20,315 bases of DNA from Cyclobacteriaceae bacterium (lineage in GTDB: Bacteria > Bacteroidota > Bacteroidia > Cytophagales > Cyclobacteriaceae), in NCBI GenBank assembly GCA_009885605.1, contig VFKK01000113.1, positions 1 through 20,315 on the forward strand. The letters run 5' to 3'. Each line of letters begins with the position of its first letter. The stretch's first letter is position 1. The notes beneath the pieces are model-generated. The model had not been told where the DNA came from. It worked only from the letters and a program-made list of their open reading frames with translations, and searched no databases. Shown here in pieces: positions 7,295 through 15,132 of the stretch. The position numbers were made by a program, and so were the translations under genes.

Positions 7295-8035
7295 ATGGAA
7301 ATCAAAATCACGAATAATCCTGCAGAGTTAGGCCAAACTGCCGGAAAAGCAGGGGCTGAATTACTAAGAAATGCAATTGCTCAAAAGGGCTTTGCAAATA
7401 TGATTCTTGCTACAGGAACCAGTCAGTTTGAAACTTTGAATCAGTTGCTTGCAGAATCTGACATTGACTGGAGGAAAGTAACATTATTTCATCTGGATGA
7501 ATACATCGGCTTGCCAATAACACATCCGGCAAGTTTCAGGAAGTATCTAAATGAGCGATTTATTTCAAAGGTTCCCAATTTGAAAGGAGTAAATCTGATT
7601 GACGGAGAAGTCGATCCTGCTGCTGAAAGTGAGCGATTATCTGCTTTGATTGTGGCTCATCCGATTGATGTGGCATTTGTGGGGATCGGAGAAAATGGTC
7701 ACCTCGCTTTCAATGATCCACCCGCAGATTTTGAAACAGAGAAACCTTATATCGTAGTCGAACTGGACGAGGCTTGCCGAAAGCAGCAATTGGGAGAAGG
7801 CTGGTTTCCAAATTTGGAGGCGGTACCCGCCAAAGCAATCAGCATGTCTGTCAAGCAGATTTTAAAGTCTAAAGCCATTATTTGCTCGGTTCCGGATTTG
7901 AGAAAAGCTCAGGCTGTCAAAAATACAATTGAGAATTCTGTCAGTAATTTATTTCCTGCAACGGCATTGCAACTTCATCCCGATTGTACTTGCTTTCTGG
8001 ATACCGATTCAGCCTCGTTTCTTTCTTCAAAATGA
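7295..8035 (+). CDS. nagB: Glucosamine-6-phosphate deaminase (NagB-like)
   Basis: NagB converts glucosamine-6-phosphate to fructose-6-phosphate and ammonia in the cytosol. The 246-residue length fits the NagB/6-phosphogluconolactonase fold (E. coli NagB has 266). Visible landmarks are ATGTSQFETLNQLL (phosphate loop, about 39-52), FHLDEYIGLP (66-74), HPASFRKYLNERF (78-89), VAFVGIGENGHLAFNDPP (126-143), ISMSVKQIL and LQLHPDCTCFLD. The residues aligned with E. coli Asp72 and His143 are D68 and H136. The positions of Asp141 and Glu148 hold N134 and D141; Asn at the first is also found in Bacillus NagB, so activity is still likely. It is the first gene of a plus-strand amino-sugar operon containing nagA, which supports the deaminase call over phosphogluconolactonase. 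The next gene starts 37 bases downstream. Confidence 0.85.
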   Translation: MEIKITNNPAELGQTAGKAGAELLRNAIAQKGFANMILATGTSQFETLNQLLAESDIDWRKVTLFHLDEYIGLPITHPASFRKYLNERFISKVPNLKGVNLIDGEVDPAAESERLSALIVAHPIDVAFVGIGENGHLAFNDPPADFETEKPYIVVELDEACRKQQLGEGWFPNLEAVPAKAISMSVKQILKSKAIICSVPDLRKAQAVKNTIENSVSNLFPATALQLHPDCTCFLDTDSASFLSSK

Positions 8036-8072
8036 GATTTTAAAAATCTATCCTAAACCCAAAAACCACCTC

Positions 8073-8909
8073 ATGTTCACAAGAAGAAGCTTTGTAAAAA
8101 TTGCGGGAATAGGAGCTTTAGCTTCTGCGCTGCCTGCCTATGAGGCAAACTCATTAACTGAAACCAAGCGTGTCGAAGGGGTCAACCTGGGAATTGCCGG
8201 ATATACATTCCTTTATTATAAAGACAACATCGATAAGATCTGCGAAGTCATGAATCAAGTTGGGGTCAAAAATATCTCACTCAAAAACTTTCAGCTCCCT
8301 TACGATAGCTCGAAAGCTCAGGCAGATGTAGTGATTGGAAAATTCAAATCAGCAGGAATTACTGTTTACGGACTTGGGGTAATCTACCTCAAGACTGAAC
8401 AGGAAGTGGATAATGCTATGAATTATGCTCAAATCGCCAGAGTAAAATTGATCATCGCCGCGCCTGCTTATGAGATTCTCCCTTACCTGGAAAAGCAAGC
8501 GAAAGCTTTCAATATCCGGGTTGCGATACACAATCATGGACCCGAAGACAAACTCTTCCCGGATATCGATACCGTCTATGAAAAGATCAAAAACCTGGAT
8601 CCCTTGATTGGTATTTGCCTGGATATTGGACATACATTCCGCTGTGGAAACGATCCCGCTGCCATGCTTTTGAAATATAAAGAGAGAATCTATGACATGC
8701 ATATTAAGGATGTGAATGAACCAATCCAGTCAGGAAAAACGGTGATCATGGGTCGCGGAAAAATCGATTTGGTGGCTTTTGTTAAAGCCTTGAAAAAGTC
8801 CGGCTACACTGGAATCTGCAGTCTGGAATACGAGCAGGACAAAGATCCGGCGATGGGCGTGGCTGAATGTGTAGGAAATTTCAACGGAGTTTTGGCTTCA
8901 GTTCAATAA
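8073..8909 (+). CDS. Tat-signal sugar phosphate isomerase/epimerase-like TIM-barrel protein
   Basis: A 278-residue protein of the xylose-isomerase-like/AP-endonuclease-2 TIM-barrel family. The ATG at 8073 was chosen because it begins a twin-arginine signal, MFTRRSFVKIAGIGALASAL. A longer in-frame reading from 7929 would run inside nagB. Probable metal ligands lie in IHNHG (H153, H155), CLDIGH (D184, H187), DMHIKD (H210, D213) and SLEYE (E252). Family members isomerise or epimerise ketoses, or act as lyases on keto-sugars; the name does not imply that the substrate is phosphorylated. The signal implies action in the periplasm or at the membrane, unlike the neighbouring NagB and NagA. Together with the two Gfo/Idh proteins downstream it resembles Bacteroidota loci for oxidised (3-keto) sugars. 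The exact reaction is unknown. Confidence 0.82.
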   Translation: MFTRRSFVKIAGIGALASALPAYEANSLTETKRVEGVNLGIAGYTFLYYKDNIDKICEVMNQVGVKNISLKNFQLPYDSSKAQADVVIGKFKSAGITVYGLGVIYLKTEQEVDNAMNYAQIARVKLIIAAPAYEILPYLEKQAKAFNIRVAIHNHGPEDKLFPDIDTVYEKIKNLDPLIGICLDIGHTFRCGNDPAAMLLKYKERIYDMHIKDVNEPIQSGKTVIMGRGKIDLVAFVKALKKSGYTGICSLEYEQDKDPAMGVAECVGNFNGVLASVQ

Positions 8910-8924
8910 AAATTCTATTCTAAA

Positions 8925-10253
8925 ATGAGTAAAACTCAGGTTGCCATTCAGGCAAGCTCTTTCAGCAAACACGATACTTGGATCTCTATCGGGATCATTG
9001 GGATGCTGTTTTTTATTTTCGGGTTTGTCTCCTGGATCAACGCTATTCTGATTCCATACTTCAAGATTGCCTGTGAACTCACCAATTTTGAATCCTATCT
9101 GGTTGCCTTTGCATTCTATATTTCCTATCTGGTGATGTCAGTTCCGTCATCCTATTTGCTGAAAAAGATCGGATTTAAAAGAGGAATGATGGTCGGTTTC
9201 TGGGTGATGGCGCTCGGAGCTTTCATATTCGTACCGGCAGCTTTGGGAAGAACTTATGAGATTTTCCTGCTGGGTTTGTTTACGCTTGGAACAGGACTAG
9301 CGATTCTGCAAACAGCTGCAAATCCCTATATCACGGTTTTGGGACCAAAGGAAAGAGCCGCTCAGCGAATCAGCATCATGGGAATTGCGAACAAAGGTGC
9401 CGGGATTTTGGCACCGATCATCTTTGCGGCAGTAATTCTGAGAGTAGGAGATACTGAAATGTTCAATCAACTGGCCACGATGGGCGAGGTTGAAAAAAAT
9501 GCTGCTCTTGATGAGTTGATTCGGAGAGTGATTATGCCTTATACGGTTGTGGGGATAGTTTTATTTACGTTGGGTTTAATGGTTCGCTTTTCTCCCTTGC
9601 CGGAAATCGATACCGAACATGAAAGCATCGAACTTGCCGAAGCCAATTCAGGAAAGACCAGTATTTTCCAGTTTCCACATTTGATTTTGGGAGCTTTTGC
9701 GATTTTTCTTCATGTTGGAACGCAGATTATCGCAATCGATACGATCATCGGCTACGCCAATTCTATGAATATCGGGTTGATCGAAGCTAAAGTGTTTCCA
9801 TCTTATACGCTCGCATTCACGATTTTAGGCTACATCATTGGAATCTCTCTCATTCCCAGATTCATTTCCCAAGTCAATATCCTTAGAATTTGTACAGTGC
9901 TCGGGACGTTTTTCACAATTATGATCATTTTTGCCAGCGGTACTGTTCAATTGCTGGGTCACACGGCCGATATTTCGATCTGGTTTGTGGTTTTATTAGG
10001 ACTTGCAAATTCATTGGTTTGGGCTGGAATTTGGCCATTGGCATTGGATGGTTTGGGGAGATTTACTAAGCTTGGTGCTTCAATCATGATTATGGGACTT
10101 TGCGGAAACGCAATCATGCCATTGGTCTATGGTTATTTGGCTGATTTGTACGATGTGCGATTGGCTTATTGGATACTTTTTCCTTGCTATCTCTACCTGG
10201 TTTATTATGCGGTTTATGGTCATAAGGTTAGAAAATGGGCTTTCGCAGCATGA
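8925..10253 (+). CDS. Sugar MFS transporter (FucP/NagP-like)
   Basis: A 442-residue inner-membrane protein with about 12 hydrophobic segments, of the FucP-like branch of the major facilitator superfamily, which imports sugars by cation symport. Typical phrases are FIFGFVSWINAILIPYFKIA (TM1), YLVMSVPSSYLLKKIGFKRG (TM2 and loop A), LGTGLAILQTAANPYITVLG (TM4), NKGAGILAPIIFA, the middle GTQIIAIDTIIGYA, and WAGIWPLALDGLGRFTKLGA in the C half. NagP transporters for N-acetylglucosamine belong to this branch. Its place just before nagA makes GlcNAc or a related amino sugar the likely substrate. It starts 15 bases after the isomerase gene. Its stop codon overlaps the nagA start (ATGA, 10250-10253), suggesting coupled translation. 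A role for fucose or another sugar cannot be excluded from sequence alone. Confidence 0.88.
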   Translation: MSKTQVAIQASSFSKHDTWISIGIIGMLFFIFGFVSWINAILIPYFKIACELTNFESYLVAFAFYISYLVMSVPSSYLLKKIGFKRGMMVGFWVMALGAFIFVPAALGRTYEIFLLGLFTLGTGLAILQTAANPYITVLGPKERAAQRISIMGIANKGAGILAPIIFAAVILRVGDTEMFNQLATMGEVEKNAALDELIRRVIMPYTVVGIVLFTLGLMVRFSPLPEIDTEHESIELAEANSGKTSIFQFPHLILGAFAIFLHVGTQIIAIDTIIGYANSMNIGLIEAKVFPSYTLAFTILGYIIGISLIPRFISQVNILRICTVLGTFFTIMIIFASGTVQLLGHTADISIWFVVLLGLANSLVWAGIWPLALDGLGRFTKLGASIMIMGLCGNAIMPLVYGYLADLYDVRLAYWILFPCYLYLVYYAVYGHKVRKWAFAA

Positions 10254-11395
10254 AAATCCAAGGTCACTCATACCGGGATGGATCCGCAATCGAGATTTCC
10301 TTTTCCGAAGGAATCATTGACAGCATCTCAGAAACCGATGAATTAATAGATAAAGATCTCTTTGTCGGGCCAGGCTTTACCGATATTCAAGTCAACGGAT
10401 ATGGAGGAATCGATTACAATGAGATTCATTCTGATCCGATGAAACTGGCCGGCATTTCCAGGCTATTGTATCAGGAAGGAGTTACAACTCATTTCCCCAC
10501 CCTTATTACCAATGATCCGGAGCAGATCAGTCGTTTAATTCTTCAGATTGTTTCCCTTCGGAAAACTGATCTGTTTTCCAGAATGAGCATTGAAGGACTG
10601 CACATCGAAGGTCCGTTTATTTCGCCCGTTGATGGTCCTCGCGGTGCACATCCCAAAGCATTTGTCCGGGCTCCTGATTGGAGTATGGTTCAGCGATGGC
10701 AAAATGAATCCAAAGGTTTGATCAAAATGATGACTCTTTCACCGGAATGGAAAAATGCCAATTCTTTCATTGAAAGATGCATTGACTACGATATTCTGGT
10801 TTCCATCGGTCATACCAATGCAACACATCAGCAAATACTGGAAGCGGTAAGCGCCGGGGCAAAATTGTCCACACATCTTGGAAATGGCATGCATCCAATC
10901 ATTGCCCGTCATCCGAATTACCTCTGGTCTCAGTTGGCTCAGGATGAGTTGGGAGCTTCCATAATAGCCGACGGATTCCATCTTCCTGCTGAGGTGATTG
11001 AGGTATTTCAGAAGGTGAAAAAAGATAAGCTGATTCTTGTCAGTGACTCAGTTTCTTTGGCAGGAATGCCGGCAGGAGATTATGACTTGCACATTGGAGG
11101 TGAAGTGACCTTGACTCCGGAAGGGAAATTGCACCTCAGATCAAACCCGTCAATCCTGGCGGGATCGGCTTCCAATATTCGCAGAGGGGTTTCCTTTCTG
11201 ATTCAAAATAAACTTGCCTCGCTGACGGAAGCCTGGGAAATGGCTTCTGTTCGTCCGGAAAAGCTGGTGAATCCAGGTCATCTCTTATTTGAAGAAGGAA
11301 CAATTGCCGATCTCATTCTTTGCAGAAAAGGTGAAAATGGCGAGCTCCAAATCCTCAAAACAATCAAACATGGGAGGGAAGTCTATTCCGCCTGA
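10250..11395 (+). CDS. nagA: N-acetylglucosamine-6-phosphate deacetylase
   Basis: NagA removes acetate from GlcNAc-6-phosphate in the cytosol, giving the substrate of NagB. The ATG at 10250, overlapping the transporter stop as ATGA, gives 381 residues, the normal length; an in-frame ATG at 10235 lies inside the transporter gene and is less likely. The amidohydrolase landmarks are GFTDIQVNGYGG (42-53, DxQ in place of HxH as in E. coli NagA), LHIEGPFI with metal ligand E120, SIGHTNAT with H188, STHLGNGMHP with H209, IIADGFH (substrate loop, 238-244), and VSDSVSLAG with catalytic D266. The C-terminal TIADLILCR is the returning beta-sandwich strand. No GlcNAc kinase is near to make the 6-phosphate, so one must be encoded elsewhere. 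Confidence 0.94.
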   Translation: MKIQGHSYRDGSAIEISFSEGIIDSISETDELIDKDLFVGPGFTDIQVNGYGGIDYNEIHSDPMKLAGISRLLYQEGVTTHFPTLITNDPEQISRLILQIVSLRKTDLFSRMSIEGLHIEGPFISPVDGPRGAHPKAFVRAPDWSMVQRWQNESKGLIKMMTLSPEWKNANSFIERCIDYDILVSIGHTNATHQQILEAVSAGAKLSTHLGNGMHPIIARHPNYLWSQLAQDELGASIIADGFHLPAEVIEVFQKVKKDKLILVSDSVSLAGMPAGDYDLHIGGEVTLTPEGKLHLRSNPSILAGSASNIRRGVSFLIQNKLASLTEAWEMASVRPEKLVNPGHLLFEEGTIADLILCRKGENGELQILKTIKHGREVYSA

Positions 11396-11431
11396 TCAAA
11401 CTTTTACCATTAACCCAAAACCCATCCACCT

Positions 11432-12769
11432 ATGCAAAAAGACGTCAATCGAAGGAATTTTATCAAAACTGTAGCGACCGGAAGTTTAGGTTTGGGAGTG
11501 ATGAGTTCCGCTCATTCTTTTAATATTTTATCCCAATATCCGGTTCAGGACAAAGTTCGCGTGGCCATTATGGGAGTGAATGGGAGAGGGTCCCAACATG
11601 TTCAGGCTTTTGCAAAGGTTCCAAATGCAGAAATATCATACATCTGCGATGTGGATTCCAGGGCAGTTACCAATGGATTAGCTTTGGCAGAAAAGTCAGG
11701 AGTAGCCAACAAACCACAGGGTATTTCTGATTTCCGAAGGGCTTTGGATGATAAAAATGTAGACGCTATTTCCATTGCTTTGCCGGATCATTGGCATACT
11801 CCGATGGCTTTGATGGCTTTGAAAGCAGGAAAACATGTCTATATCGAAAAGCCCGGAAGTCATAATCCTGCCGAGGGAGAATTACTTTCGAGGGCAACTT
11901 CTACCTTCGGAAAAATAGTCCAAATGGGCAATCAGCGCAGAAGCTGGCCAAGAGTGCAGGAAGCAATTGCCGAACTTCACGGAGGTGTAATTGGTAAAGC
12001 GTATTACGCCCGTGCTTGGTACACCAATACCAGACAATCGATTGGTTTCGGGAAAGAAGCTGCAGTTCCGGAATGGCTGGATTTCGAACTTTGGCAAGGA
12101 CCGGCGCCAAGAGCGGCTTTCAAAGACAATCTGATTCATTACAATTGGCATTGGTTCTGGAACTGGGGAACTGGCGAGATCGTCAACAACGGAGTCCATT
12201 TCCTTGATTTGGCCCGATGGGGATTGAATGTAGACTATGCAAAAAAAGCATATTCCAGCGGAGGGCGATATCATTTCAAAGACGATTGGCAGACGCCTGA
12301 TACCCAGACTGCTGCCTTTGATTTCGAAGAAGGAAAAAGCATACTCTGGGAAGGCAGAAGCTGCAACAGAAGAGGTATCAACGATATGGGGTCCGGGGTT
12401 TCTTTCCACGGAGAAAATGGAACGCTGGAATTACTCGACAATTCCTATAAAATCTACGACAACGCAAATAAGCTCGTGAAAAGCGCCGAACAGACCAGTA
12501 ACACAGTTGTGGATCAGCGAGGAGCTGGATTTGACATGGATATTGCACATTTCACCAATTTCACGAATGCCATCACCAAAGGCGAGAAGCAGATTTCACC
12601 GTATCAGGAAATAGTAAAAAGCGTCATGCTATGCCATTTGGGCAATATTTCTTACCGAACCGGAAGAGCTTTAAATCTCGATAATTCCAATGGAAGGATT
12701 ATGAATGACAAGGCAGCGATGAAGCTGTGGAGCAGGGAATATGAAAAAGGCTGGGAGCCAAAATTATAA
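11432..12769 (+). CDS. Tat-signal Gfo/Idh/MocA-family oxidoreductase
   Basis: A 445-residue NAD(P)-dependent oxidoreductase of the Gfo/Idh/MocA family. The N-terminus MQKDVNRRNFIKTVATGSLG is a twin-arginine signal with the core NRRNFIK, so the enzyme is predicted to be exported with its cofactor bound. The Rossmann domain follows: VRVAIMGVNGRGSQHVQAF (about 42-60), ICDVDSR, ALPDHWHTPMAL, and the family signature VYIEKPG with K140. The C-terminal domain contains HWFWNWGTGEIVNNGVHFLD, whose His is probably catalytic. This form is common in Bacteroidota loci that oxidise glycosides at C3. It lacks the features I would expect of GH109 alpha-N-acetylgalactosaminidases, though that cannot be fully excluded. 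It lies 36 bases after nagA and 9 bases before the nagX-like gene. The substrate is unknown; a GlcNAc-containing glycoside is the contextual guess. Confidence 0.85.
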   Translation: MQKDVNRRNFIKTVATGSLGLGVMSSAHSFNILSQYPVQDKVRVAIMGVNGRGSQHVQAFAKVPNAEISYICDVDSRAVTNGLALAEKSGVANKPQGISDFRRALDDKNVDAISIALPDHWHTPMALMALKAGKHVYIEKPGSHNPAEGELLSRATSTFGKIVQMGNQRRSWPRVQEAIAELHGGVIGKAYYARAWYTNTRQSIGFGKEAAVPEWLDFELWQGPAPRAAFKDNLIHYNWHWFWNWGTGEIVNNGVHFLDLARWGLNVDYAKKAYSSGGRYHFKDDWQTPDTQTAAFDFEEGKSILWEGRSCNRRGINDMGSGVSFHGENGTLELLDNSYKIYDNANKLVKSAEQTSNTVVDQRGAGFDMDIAHFTNFTNAITKGEKQISPYQEIVKSVMLCHLGNISYRTGRALNLDNSNGRIMNDKAAMKLWSREYEKGWEPKL

Positions 12770-12778
12770 GAACTCACC

Positions 12779-13897
12779 ATGGAAATTTCTCCCACTTTGA
12801 CTTCAAAACGGTTAGTATCAATCGATGCTCTTCGGGGTTTTGATATGCTAATGATATGCGGTGCCGATGCATTTTTCCGTCAATTGGAAGGAAAAACGAA
12901 TCTGTTTTGGGTAGATTCTCTTGCTATGCAGTTTGAGCATCCAGGGTGGATTGGGTTTACTTTCTATGATTTCATCTTTCCTCTTTTCCTGTTTATTTCA
13001 GGCGTTTCCATTCCGTTTTCCTTAAGCAAAGCGCTGGAGAAAGAAATTCCAAAAAGGGAGATTTACAAGAAAGCTTTTTTCCGAATGTTGATCCTGATCG
13101 GGCTTGGCATGTTGGATAAAAACGCTCCGTTTCCTTTCTTCGATTGGGAGCAAATCCGATTGGGAAGTGTGTTGGGAAGAATTGGAATTGCAGGATTTAT
13201 TACGGTAGTTCTTTGTCTGAATTTCAATTCTGCCAAGCGATTGTGGATAGTTGGCGGCATTCTTTTACTGTATTATTCGGTTATGATGTTGATTCCTGTT
13301 CCGGGTTACGGAGCTGGAAATCTGACTTTTGAGGGGAATCTGATTGGATACATCGACCGAACTTTCCTTCCGGGTCGATTACTTCAGGGCACCTTTGACG
13401 AACTCGGGCTGATCACAACTCTTCCTGCGATTTGCCTCACAATTCTGGGAGCTTTTGCAGGAGAAATATTAAATAATCATGTAGTAGAGGATAGAAAGAA
13501 GTTTTACCAATTGCTGATTGCCGGTGCAATCTGCATAGCGATTGCCTTGATTTGGAGTCTGCATTTTCCTATCGCAAAGCGAATGTGGAGCAGTTCATTT
13601 GTCCTGCTAACCGGAGGAATGGCTTTTCTATTTATGGCAGGATTCTATGCGATCATTGACCTGCTACAATGGAAAAGATGGTCCTTTTTCTTTGTGGTTG
13701 TTGGAATGAACAGTTTGACGATTTACATGGTCTATCGGTTTGTCAACTTTCGGCATACTTCGAGACTTTTGTTTGAAGGGCTTTACTTGCCTTTGGATGA
13801 AAAATGGCATCCGGTTTTGGAAAGTTTGGGAGCTCTGATGTTGGTCTGGCTATTTCTATATTTCCTGTATAGACAGAAGATTTTTTTCAAAGTATAA
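12779..13897 (+). CDS. nagX: NagX-like membrane acyltransferase (heparan-alpha-glucosaminide N-acetyltransferase-like)
   Basis: A 372-residue inner-membrane protein with about ten hydrophobic segments, related to HGSNAT and the DUF5009/NagX group. Human HGSNAT takes acetyl-CoA on the cytosolic side and N-acetylates terminal glucosamine on the other side through a histidine. Signatures are RLVSIDALRGFDMLMI (11-26), the conserved His54 in FEHPGWIGFTFYDFIFPLFL followed by FISGVSIPFSLSKAL, and GRIGIAGFI near 137. NagX genes were named from nag regulons of other Gram-negative bacteria, where they are linked to glucosamine or GlcNAc use. Here it starts 9 bases after the Gfo/Idh gene. The reaction may be acetylation of periplasmic glucosamine so that the GlcNAc transporter can take it up; this is inference from family and context. 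Confidence 0.82.
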   Translation: MEISPTLTSKRLVSIDALRGFDMLMICGADAFFRQLEGKTNLFWVDSLAMQFEHPGWIGFTFYDFIFPLFLFISGVSIPFSLSKALEKEIPKREIYKKAFFRMLILIGLGMLDKNAPFPFFDWEQIRLGSVLGRIGIAGFITVVLCLNFNSAKRLWIVGGILLLYYSVMMLIPVPGYGAGNLTFEGNLIGYIDRTFLPGRLLQGTFDELGLITTLPAICLTILGAFAGEILNNHVVEDRKKFYQLLIAGAICIAIALIWSLHFPIAKRMWSSSFVLLTGGMAFLFMAGFYAIIDLLQWKRWSFFFVVVGMNSLTIYMVYRFVNFRHTSRLLFEGLYLPLDEKWHPVLESLGALMLVWLFLYFLYRQKIFFKV

Positions 13898-13909
13898 AAT
13901 TGGGTCAAC

Positions 13910-13932
13910 AGTCCACTGTCCATAGTCCACTG
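13910..13932. repeat. Short heptamer repeat between nagX and the second Gfo/Idh gene
   Basis: Three 7-base units, AGTCCAC, TGTCCAT and AGTCCAC, lie head to tail, followed by TG. This GTCCA-containing 7-base period resembles the degenerate interspersed heptamer repeats I know from Bacteroidota genomes. Only three units are present, so expansion or contraction has left a short tract. Confidence 0.5.
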
Positions 13933-14010
13933 GAATTTGTGAAAAAAGAAAACTAATTGTTAATTCAAAAATTGACTGATTGAAATCAAACCATTAAAAT
14001 TCAATTGTTT

Positions 14011-15033
14011 ATGAAATCCTCACGAAGATTATTTATAAAGAATACTGCAGTAATTGGAGCAGTTGCAAGTCTTAGTACTACACCTTTTTCACTGTTAGCA
14101 GAACACCAGAAGAATGTGATCAAAATTGGAATTATAGGTTTGGATACTTCTCATGCTCCGGCTTTTGCAAAACTCTTTAATGCTGAAAATCCCAGGCCTG
14201 AATTGGCAGGATTCAAGGTGGTGGCAGCTTTTCCGCAGGGAAGCAGCGATATTAAATCGAGTGCTGATCGAATTCCCGGATACATCAAACAGGTTGAAGA
14301 ATTGGGTGTGGAAGTAGTGGATTCGATCGAAAAACTCCTGGAAAAAGTGGATGTTGTGCTTCTTGAAACAAATGACGGAAGATTGCATTTGGAGCAGGCA
14401 AGAGCTGTTTTCATGGCCGGAAAACCTGTTTTCATTGATAAGCCGGTAGCGGCTTCACTTAAGGATGCCGTCGCTATTTATAAAGAAGCTTCGGAAAAGA
14501 AAGTACCCATGTTTTCAGCGTCATCACTACGCTATATGACAAATGCACATGCGGTGCGGCATGAGAATAAAATCGGAAAAGTGCTTGGCGCAGATGCTTT
14601 CAGTCCGGCAACACTGGAACCTACACATCCGGATTTGTTTTGGTATGGGATTCACGGCGTAGAAATTCTTTTTACCGTGATGGGTCCGGGATGTGAATCG
14701 GTAACACGGTTTTCGACGCCCGACTCGGAGATTGTGGTTGGAAAATGGAAGGATGGCCGATTGGGGACATTTCGAGGGATGCGTGCCGGAAAGCATGATT
14801 ACGGCGGAACAGCCTATGGAACCGAAGGAAATTTATTTTTGGGAAAATTTGACGGATATGAGCCTTTGGCAGTGAAGATAGCAGAGTTTTTCAAGAGCAA
14901 AACTTCCCCGATTGATGCACGGGAAACGCTTGAAATCTATGCTTTCATGGAAGCTGCCGAAATCAGCAAATACAAAGGCGGAGTGTCTGTGAGCATAGCT
15001 GAAACCTTAAAAACTGCTGGCTATCAGGGTTGA
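14011..15033 (+). CDS. Second Tat-signal Gfo/Idh/MocA-family protein
   Basis: A 340-residue Gfo/Idh-fold protein. The ATG at 14011 was chosen over a TTG two codons upstream because it begins the twin-arginine signal MKSSRRLFIKNTAVIGAVAS. The Rossmann start is unusual: IKIGIIGLDTSHAPAFAKLF has an Asp-Thr-Ser-His turn instead of a glycine-rich loop, and the usual EKP is DKP (VFIDKPVAAS). The C-terminal domain has FWYGIHGVEILFTVMG and YGTEGNLFLGKFDGYEP. This belongs to an uncharacterised subfamily that I recall from Bacteroidota and Planctomycetes. It may still bind NAD(P) or act as a partner of the first Gfo/Idh protein. It lies 113 bases after nagX, with its own leader, and may be transcribed both with the operon and alone. 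A strong terminator follows. Confidence 0.8.
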   Translation: MKSSRRLFIKNTAVIGAVASLSTTPFSLLAEHQKNVIKIGIIGLDTSHAPAFAKLFNAENPRPELAGFKVVAAFPQGSSDIKSSADRIPGYIKQVEELGVEVVDSIEKLLEKVDVVLLETNDGRLHLEQARAVFMAGKPVFIDKPVAASLKDAVAIYKEASEKKVPMFSASSLRYMTNAHAVRHENKIGKVLGADAFSPATLEPTHPDLFWYGIHGVEILFTVMGPGCESVTRFSTPDSEIVVGKWKDGRLGTFRGMRAGKHDYGGTAYGTEGNLFLGKFDGYEPLAVKIAEFFKSKTSPIDARETLEIYAFMEAAEISKYKGGVSVSIAETLKTAGYQG

Positions 15034-15075
15034 AATCTAATTTTTGAATGGCCTTGGATTGAAATATCAGAAATG

Positions 15076-15112
15076 AAAAGAGGTTTTCCTTTGCGGGAAA
15101 ACCTCTTTTTTT
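15076..15112 (+). terminator. Strong intrinsic terminator ending the amino-sugar operon
   Basis: A perfect 14-base stem, AAAAGAGGTTTTCC (15076-15089) and GGAAAACCTCTTTT (15096-15109), encloses a 6-base loop and runs into a T-tract to 15112. It sits between the end of the second Gfo/Idh gene and the end of the convergent propeller gene at 15133. On the minus strand it has only a four-T tail, so it may also slow transcription from the right. Confidence 0.93.
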
Positions 15113-15132
15113 ACTTACTAACCTAATGTTGC

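Noticed and set aside
7929..8072. 48-residue N-terminal extension of the TIM-barrel protein
   Set aside because: It overlaps the end of nagB in another frame, while the ATG at 8073 begins a clear twin-arginine signal.
10235..10249. Upstream ATG for nagA
   Set aside because: The ATG at 10250 forms the typical ATGA overlap with the transporter stop and gives the usual NagA N-terminus.
11882..12409. 175-codon minus-strand frame inside the first Gfo/Idh gene
   Set aside because: It is antisense to a clearly conserved coding region and has no recognisable family.
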